NCBI RefSeq assembly: GCF_011064545.1
Contig: NZ_JAAMFG010000036.1
Span: 453,645-517,644, forward strand
Length of the DNA stretch: 64,000 nt
Reading direction: 5' to 3'
Source: Wenzhouxiangella sp. XN24
GTDB lineage: Bacteria; Pseudomonadota; Gammaproteobacteria; Steroidobacterales; XN24
Below are positions 39,118 through 48,607 of this stretch, in pieces (position 1 is the stretch's first letter; each line of letters starts with the position of its first letter). The notes below the pieces were generated by a model. That model saw only the letters and a list, made by a program, of their open reading frames with translations, was not told the origin of the DNA and made no database searches. Position numbers and translations under genes: made by a program.

Positions 39118-40773
39118 ATGCCGCCGCACGGCGCAAGCCTCCGGCGCGGCATTGCGAAGAGCTTCGCACTTTGCGCGGCCGGCCTGGCCTTGCTCTCGCT
39201 GTCCGCCTGCAACCCGCCGGAGAGTCCCGAAGGCATCCAGATGAAGCCGGGCGTCCAGGTGTTGAAGCGCGGCAACGGCGCCGAACCGGTCACGCTGGAC
39301 CCGCACCGCGCGGTGTCCGTGCCGGCCATGAACATATTGCGCGACCTGTTCGAGGGCCTCGTCGCCACCGCGGCCGACGGCACCTCGATCCCCGGTGCGG
39401 CCGCGCGGTGGGAAACGAGTATCGACGGCCTGCAGTGGCGCTTCGAACTGCGGCGCGATGCGCGGTGGTCGAACGGGGAGCGTGTCACGGCGGCGGACTT
39501 CGTGGCAGGGTTGCGCCGGGCGCTCGACCCGGCAACCGGATCGGCCACGGCCGGCCTGCTTGCGCCGATCCTGAATGCGCGTGCGATTATGACCGGGCGC
39601 CTGCCGCCGGACCAGCTCGGCGTCGAAGCGCCGGACGAGTACACGGTCGTGGTGAAGCTTGCGGCGGCCACCCCGTGGTTGCCGGAGCTGCTCAGCCATC
39701 CGGTCAGCGCGCCGCTGTACCGCCCCGGCTATGAGAAACATGGGGACGATTTCGCGGTGCCCGGCCGGATGGTAAGCAACGGACCCTTCCATCTGTCCGA
39801 GTGGCAACCGGGGCAATTCGTGAAATTGTCCGCCAACCACAACTATCCCAGGCGCCAGGACATCGCGATCGACGCGGTGATCTATTACCCGATCGAGAAC
39901 CAGGACATCGAGCTCGAGCGCTTCGAGGCCGGCGAGCTTCACTGGACCGCGGACGTGCCACATCACCGCCTCGGCTGGCTGGAGCGACGCCGCGCCGATG
40001 AACTCGTCATCACGCCGCGCATGGCCATCACCTGGCTCGGCTTCAACGTGACGCGGCCGCCATTCGAAGCCGCGCCCGGGCTGCGGCGTGCGCTGGCCAT
40101 GGCGGTGGACAGGGACCTGATCGTGCGTGCGGTCACCGGGGCGGGAGAGATGCAGGCTTACGGCTGGGTGCCGCCGATGGACGGCTACGAACTGCAGGTG
40201 CCGGACTGGGCGGAGTTGCCGCGCAACGAACAGGTCGAGCAGGCGCGCGGCCTGTATGCCGCCGCCGGGTTCAGCGCGGAGGCCCCGCTCGAACTGGAGC
40301 TGCTTTATCCCGCCGGGCTGAACAACCGCCGCCTGGCGATCGCGGTCGCGGCCATGTGGCGTGATGCTTTCGGCGTGCGCACCCGGCTTCGCGAGGAGCC
40401 TTTCGTCGAGTTCCTCGAGTCGCGCGCCGACACCGGCACCACCATGGTGTTCCGGTCCGGCTGGGCCGCGGACTATGCGGATCCCTACAGTTTTCTCGGC
40501 CTGTTCGACAGCGAGACCGGCGCCAGCGACACCGGGTGGCGCAACGTCGCCTACGATGAATTGCTGCAGGCCTCCCTGCAGGCGCTCAATCCGCGCCGCC
40601 GGCTGACCCTGCTCGCCGAGGCCGAGCGCCTGTTGCTGGAGGATCAGCCCGTCGTCCCGCTGTACTTCGACGTGCGGCGCCGTCTCGTGAGGCCCGAGGT
40701 GCGGGGCTGGAAACCCAACCCGATGGACCTGCACCCGAGCCGCCATTTCTACCTCGCGGTGGCGGAGCAATGA
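39118..40773 (+). CDS. OppA-like peptide-binding lipoprotein 1
   Basis: 551 residues. A lipoprotein signal ends in LSAC (lipidated Cys near residue 31). The solute-binding protein family 5 fold shows the N-terminal RGNGAEPVTLDPHRA motif, the central YPRRQDI...AVIYYPI segment and the C-terminal VVPLYFDVRRRLVRP. Such proteins bind oligopeptides or similar ligands for ABC importers. No permease or ATPase gene is nearby. It starts 4 bases after mnmG and overlaps the next paralogue by ATGA. Confidence 0.88.
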   Translation: MPPHGASLRRGIAKSFALCAAGLALLSLSACNPPESPEGIQMKPGVQVLKRGNGAEPVTLDPHRAVSVPAMNILRDLFEGLVATAADGTSIPGAAARWETSIDGLQWRFELRRDARWSNGERVTAADFVAGLRRALDPATGSATAGLLAPILNARAIMTGRLPPDQLGVEAPDEYTVVVKLAAATPWLPELLSHPVSAPLYRPGYEKHGDDFAVPGRMVSNGPFHLSEWQPGQFVKLSANHNYPRRQDIAIDAVIYYPIENQDIELERFEAGELHWTADVPHHRLGWLERRRADELVITPRMAITWLGFNVTRPPFEAAPGLRRALAMAVDRDLIVRAVTGAGEMQAYGWVPPMDGYELQVPDWAELPRNEQVEQARGLYAAAGFSAEAPLELELLYPAGLNNRRLAIAVAAMWRDAFGVRTRLREEPFVEFLESRADTGTTMVFRSGWAADYADPYSFLGLFDSETGASDTGWRNVAYDELLQASLQALNPRRRLTLLAEAERLLLEDQPVVPLYFDVRRRLVRPEVRGWKPNPMDLHPSRHFYLAVAEQ

Positions 40774-42425
40774 GTATGAACATGCGGTTGCGCCAGACCG
40801 GGATGCTGCTGGCTTCCATCGCGCTGGCGTTCGCGAGCGGTTGCGGGCCCGGGCCCCAGTCGCCCGACACCGATGCGGTCCCCGCGGAGCGCGAATCGCC
40901 CGCCGAAATCGTCCTGCGTCGCGCCAACGGGCCTGAGCCCGACACGCTCGATCCGCAGCGCGCCGAGGACGAGACGAGCCGGGATATCATTCGCGATCTC
41001 TACGAAGGGCTCGTAGGCGAAACGGCGTCCGGCGACCTCGTACCGGGAGCGGCCGAGTCCTGGGAAGTGTCTCCCGACGGTCTCGCATGGACGTTCGTCC
41101 TGCGGCCCGACGGCCGCTGGTCGAACGGCGATCCGGTGGTGGCGGCCGACTTCGTGGCCGGACTCCGGCGTGCGGTCGATCCGGCGACGGCCAATTCGAG
41201 CGCGTCCCTGCTGGCGCCGCTGGACGGGGCGCTCGAGATCATCGCCGGTGACCGGCCGCCCGACACGCTGGGCGCGGAAGCGCTGGACGATCGGCGCCTG
41301 GTGCTGCGACTCCACAGCCCGACACCCTACCTGCTCGGCCTGCTCACCCACCCCGTCACTTTCCCGGTGCATGGTCCGAGCCTGGTTGCGCACGGCGCGC
41401 AGTTCGCACGCCCCGGCCGGCAGGTCTCCAACGGCCCCTACCGTCTCGACGAGTGGGTCGTGCAGAGCCACGTGCAGCTGCGGCGCAACACCTACTTCCG
41501 CGAGCGACCGCAGATCGACGTGGTGCGCTATTACACTTTCGACACGCCGGAGGCTGCCCTGAATCGCTACCGCGCCGGGGAGCTGGACCTGACAGTGCAG
41601 TTTCCGATGGCGCGTTTCCAGTGGCTGCGCGAGAACCTGCCGGACGAATTGCATACCGCTCCTGCACTGTCCACGCAGTTCTGGCTGTTCAACACCGTGC
41701 GCGCACCCACCGACGACCTGCGGGTTCGTGAGGCCCTTTCCATGGCGGTCGACCGGGACAAGATCACGCGCCTGGTGACAGGCCTCGGCGATCATCCCGC
41801 GTACGGCCTGGTGCCTCCCGGCGTCGCGAATTACAGCGCACAATCCTTTCCGTGGCGCGACTGGCCCATGGCCGAACGGGTCGCCCACGCGCGCGCACGC
41901 CTGGCCGAAGCCGGTTACGGGCCGGAGCGGCCCCTGCGGGTCGAAGTGCACTACAACACCGACGAAAACCTGCGCCGGGTGGCGGCTGCCGTGGCGTCCA
42001 TGTGGCGCGAGCACCTTGGTGTCGAGACCACGCTATACAACGAGGAATTTCGCGTCATGCTGAACCGGCGCAAGCAGCCGGACGCCTGGCAGATCCTGCG
42101 CCTGGCCTGGCGGGGCGACTATAACGACGCGTCCAATTTTCTCGAGGCCTTGTCGATCAACGGCGCAGTGAGTGACACGGGCTTCGATGACCCGGAGTAC
42201 GAACGCCTCCTCGCCGCCGCCTCGGCGGAGAATAATCCGGCGGGTCGGCGTGCGCTGCTGGAGGAAGCCGAGCGGCGCATGCTTGCGGCGTATCCCATCC
42301 TGCCGATCTACCATCCGGTCGGGAAGATCCTCATCAAGCCATGGGTGACCGGGTTCGCGCCCAACGTCCTCGTGCGCAACTATTCGCGGCACCTGTCGAT
42401 CGACGTCGTGCAGCGAGGCCACTGA
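40770..42425 (+). CDS. OppA-like peptide-binding lipoprotein 2
   Basis: 551 residues, a paralogue of the previous gene. The lipoprotein signal ends in ASGC. The same family 5 landmarks are present (RRANGPEPDTLDPQRA, RPQIDVVRYYTFD, LPIYHPVGKILIKPWV). It overlaps the first binding-protein gene by 4 bases and is separated from the third by one base, so the three are probably co-transcribed. Ligand unknown. Confidence 0.88.
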   Translation: MSMNMRLRQTGMLLASIALAFASGCGPGPQSPDTDAVPAERESPAEIVLRRANGPEPDTLDPQRAEDETSRDIIRDLYEGLVGETASGDLVPGAAESWEVSPDGLAWTFVLRPDGRWSNGDPVVAADFVAGLRRAVDPATANSSASLLAPLDGALEIIAGDRPPDTLGAEALDDRRLVLRLHSPTPYLLGLLTHPVTFPVHGPSLVAHGAQFARPGRQVSNGPYRLDEWVVQSHVQLRRNTYFRERPQIDVVRYYTFDTPEAALNRYRAGELDLTVQFPMARFQWLRENLPDELHTAPALSTQFWLFNTVRAPTDDLRVREALSMAVDRDKITRLVTGLGDHPAYGLVPPGVANYSAQSFPWRDWPMAERVAHARARLAEAGYGPERPLRVEVHYNTDENLRRVAAAVASMWREHLGVETTLYNEEFRVMLNRRKQPDAWQILRLAWRGDYNDASNFLEALSINGAVSDTGFDDPEYERLLAAASAENNPAGRRALLEEAERRMLAAYPILPIYHPVGKILIKPWVTGFAPNVLVRNYSRHLSIDVVQRGH

Positions 42426-42426
42426 A

Positions 42427-44040
42427 TTGCGTCGCGGCGGCGTCCTGGGCGTAGTGCTTGCCCTCGCCGTGGTCGCCGGCGGCGCATGGTTCGCGCTGCA
42501 GCCGGCGCCGGATACGGAGAGATCGGTATCGACCGATGCACCGGTCGAATTCGTGCGTGGCAACAGTGCGGACCCGGAGTCGCTCGACCCCTTGTACGCG
42601 CGCAGCGAGCCCGCGCTGAATATCATGCGGGACCTGCACGAGGGGCTGGTCTCGCTGGACGCCGCGGGGACGCCGGTGCCCGGCGCCGCACAGCGCTGGA
42701 CAGAGTCGGCGGACGGGCTGGCCTGGCGTTTCGAGATCGATCCTGCGGCACGGTGGTCGGATGGCCGGCCGGTGGTCGCGGCGGATTTCGTCACGACCTT
42801 CCGGGCCCTTGGCGATCCCGCCCTGGCCTCGCCGCACGGTGCATTGTTCCTCTCGGTCGAGGGCATGGCCGATGCGCTCGCGGGCCGCGCCGCACCTTCG
42901 GACATCGGGGTCTCCGCCGTTGCAGACGACCGGCTCGAGATCCGTCTTGCGGCGCCCGTGCCATGGTTGCCCGCCTTGCTCGCGCATCCCGCCGCTGCAC
43001 CGCGGCGCAGCGACGTGCCCAACGACGGCCAGGTCTCGAGCGGCCCGTTCCTGCTCGGGGACCGCGTGCCCGGTTCCCATGTGCTGTTGCTGCGCAATCC
43101 GGCCTACCGTGACGCTGCCGGGGTGGCCATCGAGCAGGTCCGCTACCTTTCGCTGGACGACCAGGCCAGCGAGCTGTCGCGCTACCGGGCCGGCGAGATC
43201 GACATGACCTACACCGTGCCGGTTTCCCGCGTGCCCTGGTTGCGCGAGCACCTGCCGGATGAGTTTCGCGTCAGCCCCTATCTCGCGGTGTATTTCTACG
43301 GCCTGAATACGCGCCGTCCCCCGCTCGACGACCCGCGGGTACGCCGCGCCCTGTCGCTGGCCATCGACCGCGACCTGATTGCGAGCCGGATCACGGGTGC
43401 GGGCGAGCAACCTGCCTGCACGCTGGTCCCGCCCGTGATGCCGGGCTACCCGTCTCCGGCGGACCCGACCTGCGAGGCCCGGCGCCGCGACCGTATCCAG
43501 CGCGCGCTGGCCTTGCTGGCGGAGGCCGGGTTCGGCCCGGACCGGCCGCTGGAGCTCGAGATCCGCTACAACACCGGTGAGCTGCACGACCGGGTGGCCG
43601 TGGCGGTCGGTGCAATGTGGCAGGAGGGCCTGGGCGTGAAGACGCGGCTGGTCGGCGAAGAGTTTCGCGTGCTGCTGGACAACGTGCGACTGGGCGAAGT
43701 GACGCAGGTTTACCGGGGCAGCTGGATCGCCGATTTCGCGGCGCCCGAGAGCTTCCTCCACATCCTCGCCGGGGACAACCCGGTCAATGGCACAGGCTGG
43801 GCCGACGAGCGATACGACGCGCTGCTGGCCGCCGCGCGGATGGCGGATGACGAGCTTGCGCGGATGACGGCGCTCGCCGCGGCCGAAGCGCGCGCGCTGG
43901 AGGCCACGCCGCTGATGCCGCTGTTTTTCTACGTCAGCAAGAAGCTGGTCAAGCCGCACGTCTGCGGCATCGTGGACAATCCCCTGAACGTCCACCCCAG
44001 CCGCTATGTCAGCTTCTGCCGCGAGGCTACTTCGACTTGA
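42427..44040 (+). CDS. OppA-like binding protein 3, membrane-anchored
   Basis: 537 residues from TTG 42427, following one base after the previous stop. Unlike its two paralogues it has no lipobox: a hydrophobic N-terminus (GVLGVVLALAVVAGGAWF) may be a non-cleaved anchor or a signal peptide. Family 5 motifs are RGNSADPESLDPLYA near the start and PLFFYVSKKLVKPHV near the end. Its 3' end overlaps the convergent SIMPL gene by 14 bases. The function is probably linked to the first two. Confidence 0.82.
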   Translation: MRRGGVLGVVLALAVVAGGAWFALQPAPDTERSVSTDAPVEFVRGNSADPESLDPLYARSEPALNIMRDLHEGLVSLDAAGTPVPGAAQRWTESADGLAWRFEIDPAARWSDGRPVVAADFVTTFRALGDPALASPHGALFLSVEGMADALAGRAAPSDIGVSAVADDRLEIRLAAPVPWLPALLAHPAAAPRRSDVPNDGQVSSGPFLLGDRVPGSHVLLLRNPAYRDAAGVAIEQVRYLSLDDQASELSRYRAGEIDMTYTVPVSRVPWLREHLPDEFRVSPYLAVYFYGLNTRRPPLDDPRVRRALSLAIDRDLIASRITGAGEQPACTLVPPVMPGYPSPADPTCEARRRDRIQRALALLAEAGFGPDRPLELEIRYNTGELHDRVAVAVGAMWQEGLGVKTRLVGEEFRVLLDNVRLGEVTQVYRGSWIADFAAPESFLHILAGDNPVNGTGWADERYDALLAAARMADDELARMTALAAAEARALEATPLMPLFFYVSKKLVKPHVCGIVDNPLNVHPSRYVSFCREATST

Positions 44041-44740
44041 TCTCGAAGCTCGCGGTGACGCTGGCCGAGATCCGGATCAGGCCCGGCTGGTAGGTCTCTG
44101 CGCCGCTCGCCATGTCGGCTTCCGCCATCGCCATGCGCGCGAGGGGACGCGGCCCCGGCCCGCTCAGGCCGCCATCTATGCGGACCGGCTCACCCGCCTG
44201 GACGCCCAGCGCCCGCGCCATGACCTCGGCCCGGCCGCGGGCATCGCGTGCCGCGGCGGCGAGCGCCTCGTTCTCCAGGGCCTCGCGCCGCGAAGTGTCG
44301 AAGGCCGGCGGCGAAGCTTCGGTGACGCCGAGCTCGAGTGCGCGCTCGGCCAGCTCGCCGAGCTTGTCGAGTTCCGCGAGGCGGATCAGCACCTGGCGCG
44401 AGACGATGAACCCCTCCAGCCGCCGTTCGCGCGTCTCCGGGTCCCAGCTGAAATCCTGGCTGACGGACAGCTCGGCGGTCGAAATATGGTCGTCGTCCAC
44501 GCCGAGCTCGCGGGCGAGGCGGATCAATCGCGCGACGCCCTCGGCCACCTCGTCCCGGGCTGCGGCGACCGCCGGGTTGCGGGCCGTGATACCGAAGGAC
44601 AGCCGGGCGATGTCCGGAACGACTTCGACCAGGCCCTGGCCGGTGGCGGTGACGACTTCGTCATCGTCTGCCGCGACAGGCAGTGCCAGCAACAGGGCGC
44701 CGAGCGAGACGGCGACAGCGAAAACGGTTTTCGGGGACAT
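44027..44740 (-). CDS. SIMPL domain (DUF541) periplasmic protein
   Basis: 237 residues. A signal peptide (MSPKTVFAVAVSLGALLLALPVAA) is followed by the SIMPL/DUF541 fold (VVTATGQGLVEVVPDIARLSF to ISASVTASFEI). The family includes periplasmic proteins such as YggE, often linked to oxidative stress; the mechanism is unknown. Start ATG 44740 has GGAG at good spacing; the open frame extends upstream without sense. Convergent with the third binding protein. Confidence 0.88.
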   Translation of the reverse strand: MSPKTVFAVAVSLGALLLALPVAADDDEVVTATGQGLVEVVPDIARLSFGITARNPAVAAARDEVAEGVARLIRLARELGVDDDHISTAELSVSQDFSWDPETRERRLEGFIVSRQVLIRLAELDKLGELAERALELGVTEASPPAFDTSRREALENEALAAAARDARGRAEVMARALGVQAGEPVRIDGGLSGPGPRPLARMAMAEADMASGAETYQPGLIRISASVTASFEIKSK

Positions 44741-44906
44741 CGGGGTTTCTCCACGAGCGAGGGATGACGACGGCGACGGGAGCACGGGCTTTGGCGGGAC
44801 ACCGCTCCAGCCGGCCGCCCGGGTGGCGGTTGGCTTTTTCCAGGCTCCCTGATTACCATACCGACGCGATTTCCCGCCACCGTCCCGACCCGGAGGATGC
44901 TTGCCG

Positions 44907-45233
44907 ATGCGACTGCGTGCCGTACTGACCGGAGTGGCCCTCGGCGCCTCCCTGACCGTATCCCCGGCCTTGGCGAGCGAGCGTCCGGCCGCTGTCGAGA
45001 CCTGCCTCGGCTGCCATGGCATCAAGGGATACAAGAACGTCTATCCGACTTTCCCGGTGCCGAAGCTCGGCGGCCAGAGCGCGCAATACATTCTCGATGC
45101 CTTGCGTGCCTATGCCGAAGGCACGCGCCCGCATTCGACCATGCATGCCAACGCGGTGACGCTCTCCGAGGAACAGAAGCAGGCCATAGCCGCCTGGTTC
45201 GAGGCACAGGGGCGCGAGGAGCAGGACCAGTGA
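44907..45233 (+). CDS. Small monoheme cytochrome c, copy 1
   Basis: 108 residues from ATG 44907; a TTG 6 bases upstream is also possible. GGAGG lies at 44892-44896. A signal peptide (LTGVALGASLTVSPALA) precedes one heme site, CLGCH. A methionine further on (near HSTMHAN) could be the distal ligand. It belongs to the cytochrome c553/c4-like class I group, acting as periplasmic electron carrier. Its stop overlaps the start of the next cytochrome. Confidence 0.88.
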   Translation: MRLRAVLTGVALGASLTVSPALASERPAAVETCLGCHGIKGYKNVYPTFPVPKLGGQSAQYILDALRAYAEGTRPHSTMHANAVTLSEEQKQAIAAWFEAQGREEQDQ

Positions 45234-45562
45234 AGATCGCCAACCGTTCCGTACTCGCCGTCGCCGCCGCAGGATTGCTGTTGGCCGGCACCGCCCAGGC
45301 GGGCGATCCGGAGCTCGGCCGCACCAAGGCGGCTCCGTGCGCCACCTGCCACGGTGTGGACGGCATGGGCACGGCGCCGAATTTCCCCGTGCTGGCCGGC
45401 CAGTACGCCGACTACCTGGTGCATGTGCTCAAGCAATACCGCAGCGGGGAACGCGAAAACGCCCTGATGGCCCCGTTCGTCGCCGATCTGTCGGATGCCG
45501 ACATCGCGGATCTCGCCGCCTACTATGCGGCCATGCAGGGGCTCGTCGTCCCCGAGCCCTAG
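45230..45562 (+). CDS. Small monoheme cytochrome c, copy 2
   Basis: 110 residues, GTG start overlapping the previous stop by 4 bases (GTGA). Signal peptide (VLAVAAAGLLLAGTAQA), heme site CATCH, and a candidate axial methionine in ALMAPFVADL. It resembles half of a diheme cytochrome c4, so the two coupled genes may represent a split c4. Electron donor and acceptor are not identifiable. Confidence 0.88.
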   Translation: MKIANRSVLAVAAAGLLLAGTAQAGDPELGRTKAAPCATCHGVDGMGTAPNFPVLAGQYADYLVHVLKQYRSGERENALMAPFVADLSDADIADLAAYYAAMQGLVVPEP

Positions 45563-45660
45563 GTCGCGCACGGCTTCCTGAACGCCCCCGGCGGGGCGCC
45601 GCTTTGCTCATCGCGGCGCGAGGCGAGACAATCGGGTCCTTCATTCGAGGGGAGCCGAAT

Positions 45661-46623
45661 TTGCACAAGCCAAGCCTGATCGACTTTCATGCCGGCATCA
45701 CGGCCATCGACACCGAGTACGTGCGCCCGGGCCTGGACGCCAGCCACCTGGTCGTCCAGGGGGAGCGCGCCGCCTTCGTGGACACGGGGACGACGCATTC
45801 GGTGCCGCTGCTGCTCGCGGCGCTGAAGGAAAAGAACCTCGCCCCGGAACAGGTCGACTACGTCTTCCTGACCCATGTGCATCTCGATCATGCCGGGGGC
45901 GCCGGCGCCCTGATGGCCGCACTGCCGCGTGCGACGGCCGTGCTGCACCCGCGCGGGGCGCGCCACATGGCCGATCCCTCGCGCCTCGTGGCGGGCTCGA
46001 AGGCGGTCTATGGCGATGCCGCCTTCGATGCGCTGTACGGCGAGATCGTGCCGATTCCCGCGGAACGCATCCGGACGGTGGAGGACGGCGAGAAGCTGGC
46101 CCTGGCCGACCGCGAGCTCGAGTTCCTGCATACGGAAGGCCATGCCCGGCACCATTACTGCATCGTCGACCCGGCCGCGGAAGCCATCTTCACCGGCGAC
46201 TGTTTCGGTATCTCCTACCGGGAGCTCGACACGGCCGATGGGCCGTTCATATTCCCCACGACCACGCCCGTGCAGTTCGATCCGGAGGCGGCGCACGCGA
46301 CACTGCACAGGCTCCTGAGCTATGCGCCGCGGCATGCGTTCCTGACCCACTTCAGCCACGTGTCGGCCCCCGCGGCACTGGCGCCGCAGCTGCATCGCGA
46401 CCTCGACGCCTACGTGGACATCGCGCGGCGTTGCCGGGCTGCGGATGATCCCGAGGAGTCGATCCGGCTCGCGCTGCGGGAATGGACCTTCGCCCGGCTC
46501 GATGCCCATGGTTTCGATCCCGATCCCGTGTTGCGCGACGAAATCCTGCACATGGACCTGGCGCTGAACGCGCAGGGCCTCGCGTACTGGCTGGCCCATG
46601 CCGCCGATGGAGCCCCCGCATGA
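45661..46623 (+). CDS. Metallo-beta-lactamase-fold hydrolase
   Basis: 320 residues from TTG 45661, chosen because GAGGGGAG precedes it and the sequence upstream is not protein-like. The metal site HVHLDH (His72, His74, Asp76, His77 in THVHLDHAGG), a further His in EGHARHH, Asp in FTGDC and His in LTHFSH are all present. This is the thioesterase/glyoxalase-like branch of the fold; the substrate is unknown. It overlaps the AcuI-like gene by ATGA, so the two may act on the same thioester or aldehyde. Confidence 0.85.
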   Translation: MHKPSLIDFHAGITAIDTEYVRPGLDASHLVVQGERAAFVDTGTTHSVPLLLAALKEKNLAPEQVDYVFLTHVHLDHAGGAGALMAALPRATAVLHPRGARHMADPSRLVAGSKAVYGDAAFDALYGEIVPIPAERIRTVEDGEKLALADRELEFLHTEGHARHHYCIVDPAAEAIFTGDCFGISYRELDTADGPFIFPTTTPVQFDPEAAHATLHRLLSYAPRHAFLTHFSHVSAPAALAPQLHRDLDAYVDIARRCRAADDPEESIRLALREWTFARLDAHGFDPDPVLRDEILHMDLALNAQGLAYWLAHAADGAPA

Positions 46624-47612
46624 AGAGTTTCACCGCTTTTCGCATTCACCAGGCCGGCAAGGGCGTCGATGCGCGCCTCGAGACCATCGGTCTCGACGAC
46701 CTGTCGGCCGGCGAGGTGGTGATCGCCGGCCATTACTCGGACATCAATTACAAGGATGCGCTCGCCGCCACCGGCAAGGGTCGGATCCTGCGTCGCTTTC
46801 CGCTGGTGGGAGGGATCGACGTCGCGGGCGAAGTGCTCAGCTCGAGCGATCCCCGCTACCAGCCCGGGGACGCGGTGCTGGTGACCGGCTGCGGCCTGAG
46901 CGAGGAGCATGACGGCGGTTATGCCGAGTATGTCCGTGTCCCGGGAGACTGGGTCGTGCCGATTCCGGAGGGGCTGGATACGCGCGCCGCCATGCAACTC
47001 GGCACTGCCGGGTTCACCGCGGGCCTGGCGATCCACCGCCTCGAGCACAACGGCGTGGCGCCCGAGGCGGGCCCGGTGATCGTGACGGGCGCGACCGGCG
47101 GCGTCGGCAGCCTGGCCGTCGACATGCTGGCCCGGCGCGGCTACCAGGTGACGGCGCTGACCGGCAAAGCCGACGCCGCCGACTACCTGAGACGGCTCGG
47201 TGCAGCGGAGATCCTCGTCCGCGGCGAGTTCGAGATGGGTTCGCGGCCGCTCGAGAAAGCCACCTGGGCCGGTGCGGTCGACAACCTCGGTGGGGAAACG
47301 CTGGCTTGGCTGACCCGCACCATGGACTGGTGGGGCTCCATCGCCTCCATCGGCCTGGCCCAGGACCACACCCTGAACACCACCGTGATGCCGTTCATCC
47401 TGCGGGGGGTGAACCTGCTGGGGATCAACTCGGTGGCGACGCCGCGGCCGTTGCGCCTCGCGGTCTGGGATCGCCTGGCGACGGGACTGAAACCCGCGCA
47501 TCTCGACGAGATCGCGCACAGAACCGTGACGTTAAGCGAACTTCCAGGCGTTTTCGGCGAATATATCGACGGGCAGGTGCGTGGCCGCACCCTGGTGGAC
47601 CTGCGCCGCTGA
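46620..47612 (+). CDS. acuI: AcuI/YhdH-family acryloyl-CoA reductase-like oxidoreductase
   Basis: 330-residue zinc-independent medium-chain dehydrogenase. Landmarks are the N-terminal INYKDALAATGKG, the nucleotide-binding TGATGGVGSLAVDMLARRGY and the C-terminal LLGINSVATPRPLRLAVW, typical of the YhdH/AcuI branch. Known members reduce acryloyl-CoA to propionyl-CoA with NADPH. The prpBCD genes that dispose of propionyl-CoA follow directly, supporting this role. ATGA overlap with the metallo-hydrolase. Confidence 0.85.
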   Translation: MKSFTAFRIHQAGKGVDARLETIGLDDLSAGEVVIAGHYSDINYKDALAATGKGRILRRFPLVGGIDVAGEVLSSSDPRYQPGDAVLVTGCGLSEEHDGGYAEYVRVPGDWVVPIPEGLDTRAAMQLGTAGFTAGLAIHRLEHNGVAPEAGPVIVTGATGGVGSLAVDMLARRGYQVTALTGKADAADYLRRLGAAEILVRGEFEMGSRPLEKATWAGAVDNLGGETLAWLTRTMDWWGSIASIGLAQDHTLNTTVMPFILRGVNLLGINSVATPRPLRLAVWDRLATGLKPAHLDEIAHRTVTLSELPGVFGEYIDGQVRGRTLVDLRR

Positions 47613-47643
47613 TCCCGCGCGCACAATAGTTCCGCCCTGCTGC

Positions 47644-47649
47644 TAAAAT
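47644..47649 (+). promoter_or_regulatory. Possible -10 box for prpBCD
   Basis: TAAAAT (5 of 6 to TATAAT) lies 47 bases before the prpB start. No clear -35 hexamer is visible, so the promoter may need an activator. Confidence 0.35.
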
Positions 47650-47695
47650 GATGCGCTGCCCACATCGCAGCGCACGTCCCGAAGGGGAGCCACTG

Positions 47696-48607
47696 ATGCC
47701 CGAGATCCCGTCTGCCGGCGCCCGCTTCCGGGCGGCCCTGGAAGCCGAACGTCCGTTGCAGGTCGTCGGCACCGTCAATGCCTACAGCGCATTGCTCGCC
47801 GAGCGTGCCGGCTACCGCGCGATCTACCTGTCGGGGGCCGGCGTCGCGAACGCGTCTTTCGGCCTTCCGGACCTCGGCATGACCAGCCTCAACGACGTCT
47901 GCGAGGACATCCGCCGCATCACGGGCGCCACCGACCTGCCCCTGCTGGTGGATGCCGACACCGGTTGGGGCACGGCCTTCAATATCGCGCGCACCGTGGG
48001 CGAAATGGAGCGCGCGGGGGCCGCCGCACTGCACCTCGAGGACCAGGTTTCGGCCAAGCGCTGCGGCCATCGCCCCGGCAAGGCGCTGGTCTCGAGCGCC
48101 GAGATGTGTGACCGGATCCGCGCGGCGGTGGACGGCCGGGACGACGACTCCTTCGTCATCATGGCGCGCACGGACGCGCACGCCGTCGAGGGCCAGGCGC
48201 AGGCGGTCGAGCGGGCCCTCGCCTATGTCGAGGCGGGCGCCGACATGATTTTTGCCGAAGCGCTCAACACGCTCGACGAATATCGCGAGTTCACCACCGC
48301 GGTGAGCGTCCCGGTGCTGGCCAACATCACGGAATTCGGCCAGACGCCGTTGTTCACCACCGACGAACTCGCCGATGCAGGGGTGCGCCTGGCGCTGTAT
48401 CCCCTCTCCGCGTTCCGCGCGATGAGCGCCGCCGCGCTCGCGGTTTACGAGACCTTGCGGCGCGAAGGCACGCAGAAGGCAGTCGTCGACACCATGCAGA
48501 CCCGCAAGGAGCTTTACGAGGTGCTCGGCTATCACGAATACGAGCGCAAGCTCGACGCGCTGTTCTCGACGGACGGCGCGACCAGCAAAATGGGAGAAAA
48601 ACAATGA
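47696..48607 (+). CDS. prpB: 2-methylisocitrate lyase
   Basis: 303 residues from ATG 47696, behind AAGGGGAG. The catalytic motif is KRCGH (121-125) and the metal aspartates lie in VDADTGWG (Asp86, Asp88). The fold is an isocitrate-lyase-type TIM barrel. It splits 2-methylisocitrate into pyruvate and succinate, the last step of the 2-methylcitrate cycle. The start of prpC overlaps its stop by 4 bases. Confidence 0.95.
   Translation: MPEIPSAGARFRAALEAERPLQVVGTVNAYSALLAERAGYRAIYLSGAGVANASFGLPDLGMTSLNDVCEDIRRITGATDLPLLVDADTGWGTAFNIARTVGEMERAGAAALHLEDQVSAKRCGHRPGKALVSSAEMCDRIRAAVDGRDDDSFVIMARTDAHAVEGQAQAVERALAYVEAGADMIFAEALNTLDEYREFTTAVSVPVLANITEFGQTPLFTTDELADAGVRLALYPLSAFRAMSAAALAVYETLRREGTQKAVVDTMQTRKELYEVLGYHEYERKLDALFSTDGATSKMGEKQ

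Noticed and set aside
37092..39671. 859-codon open frame antisense to mnmG
   Set aside because: Same cause: high GC removes stops on the opposite strand; composition is Arg/Gly/Ala-rich and has no domain.
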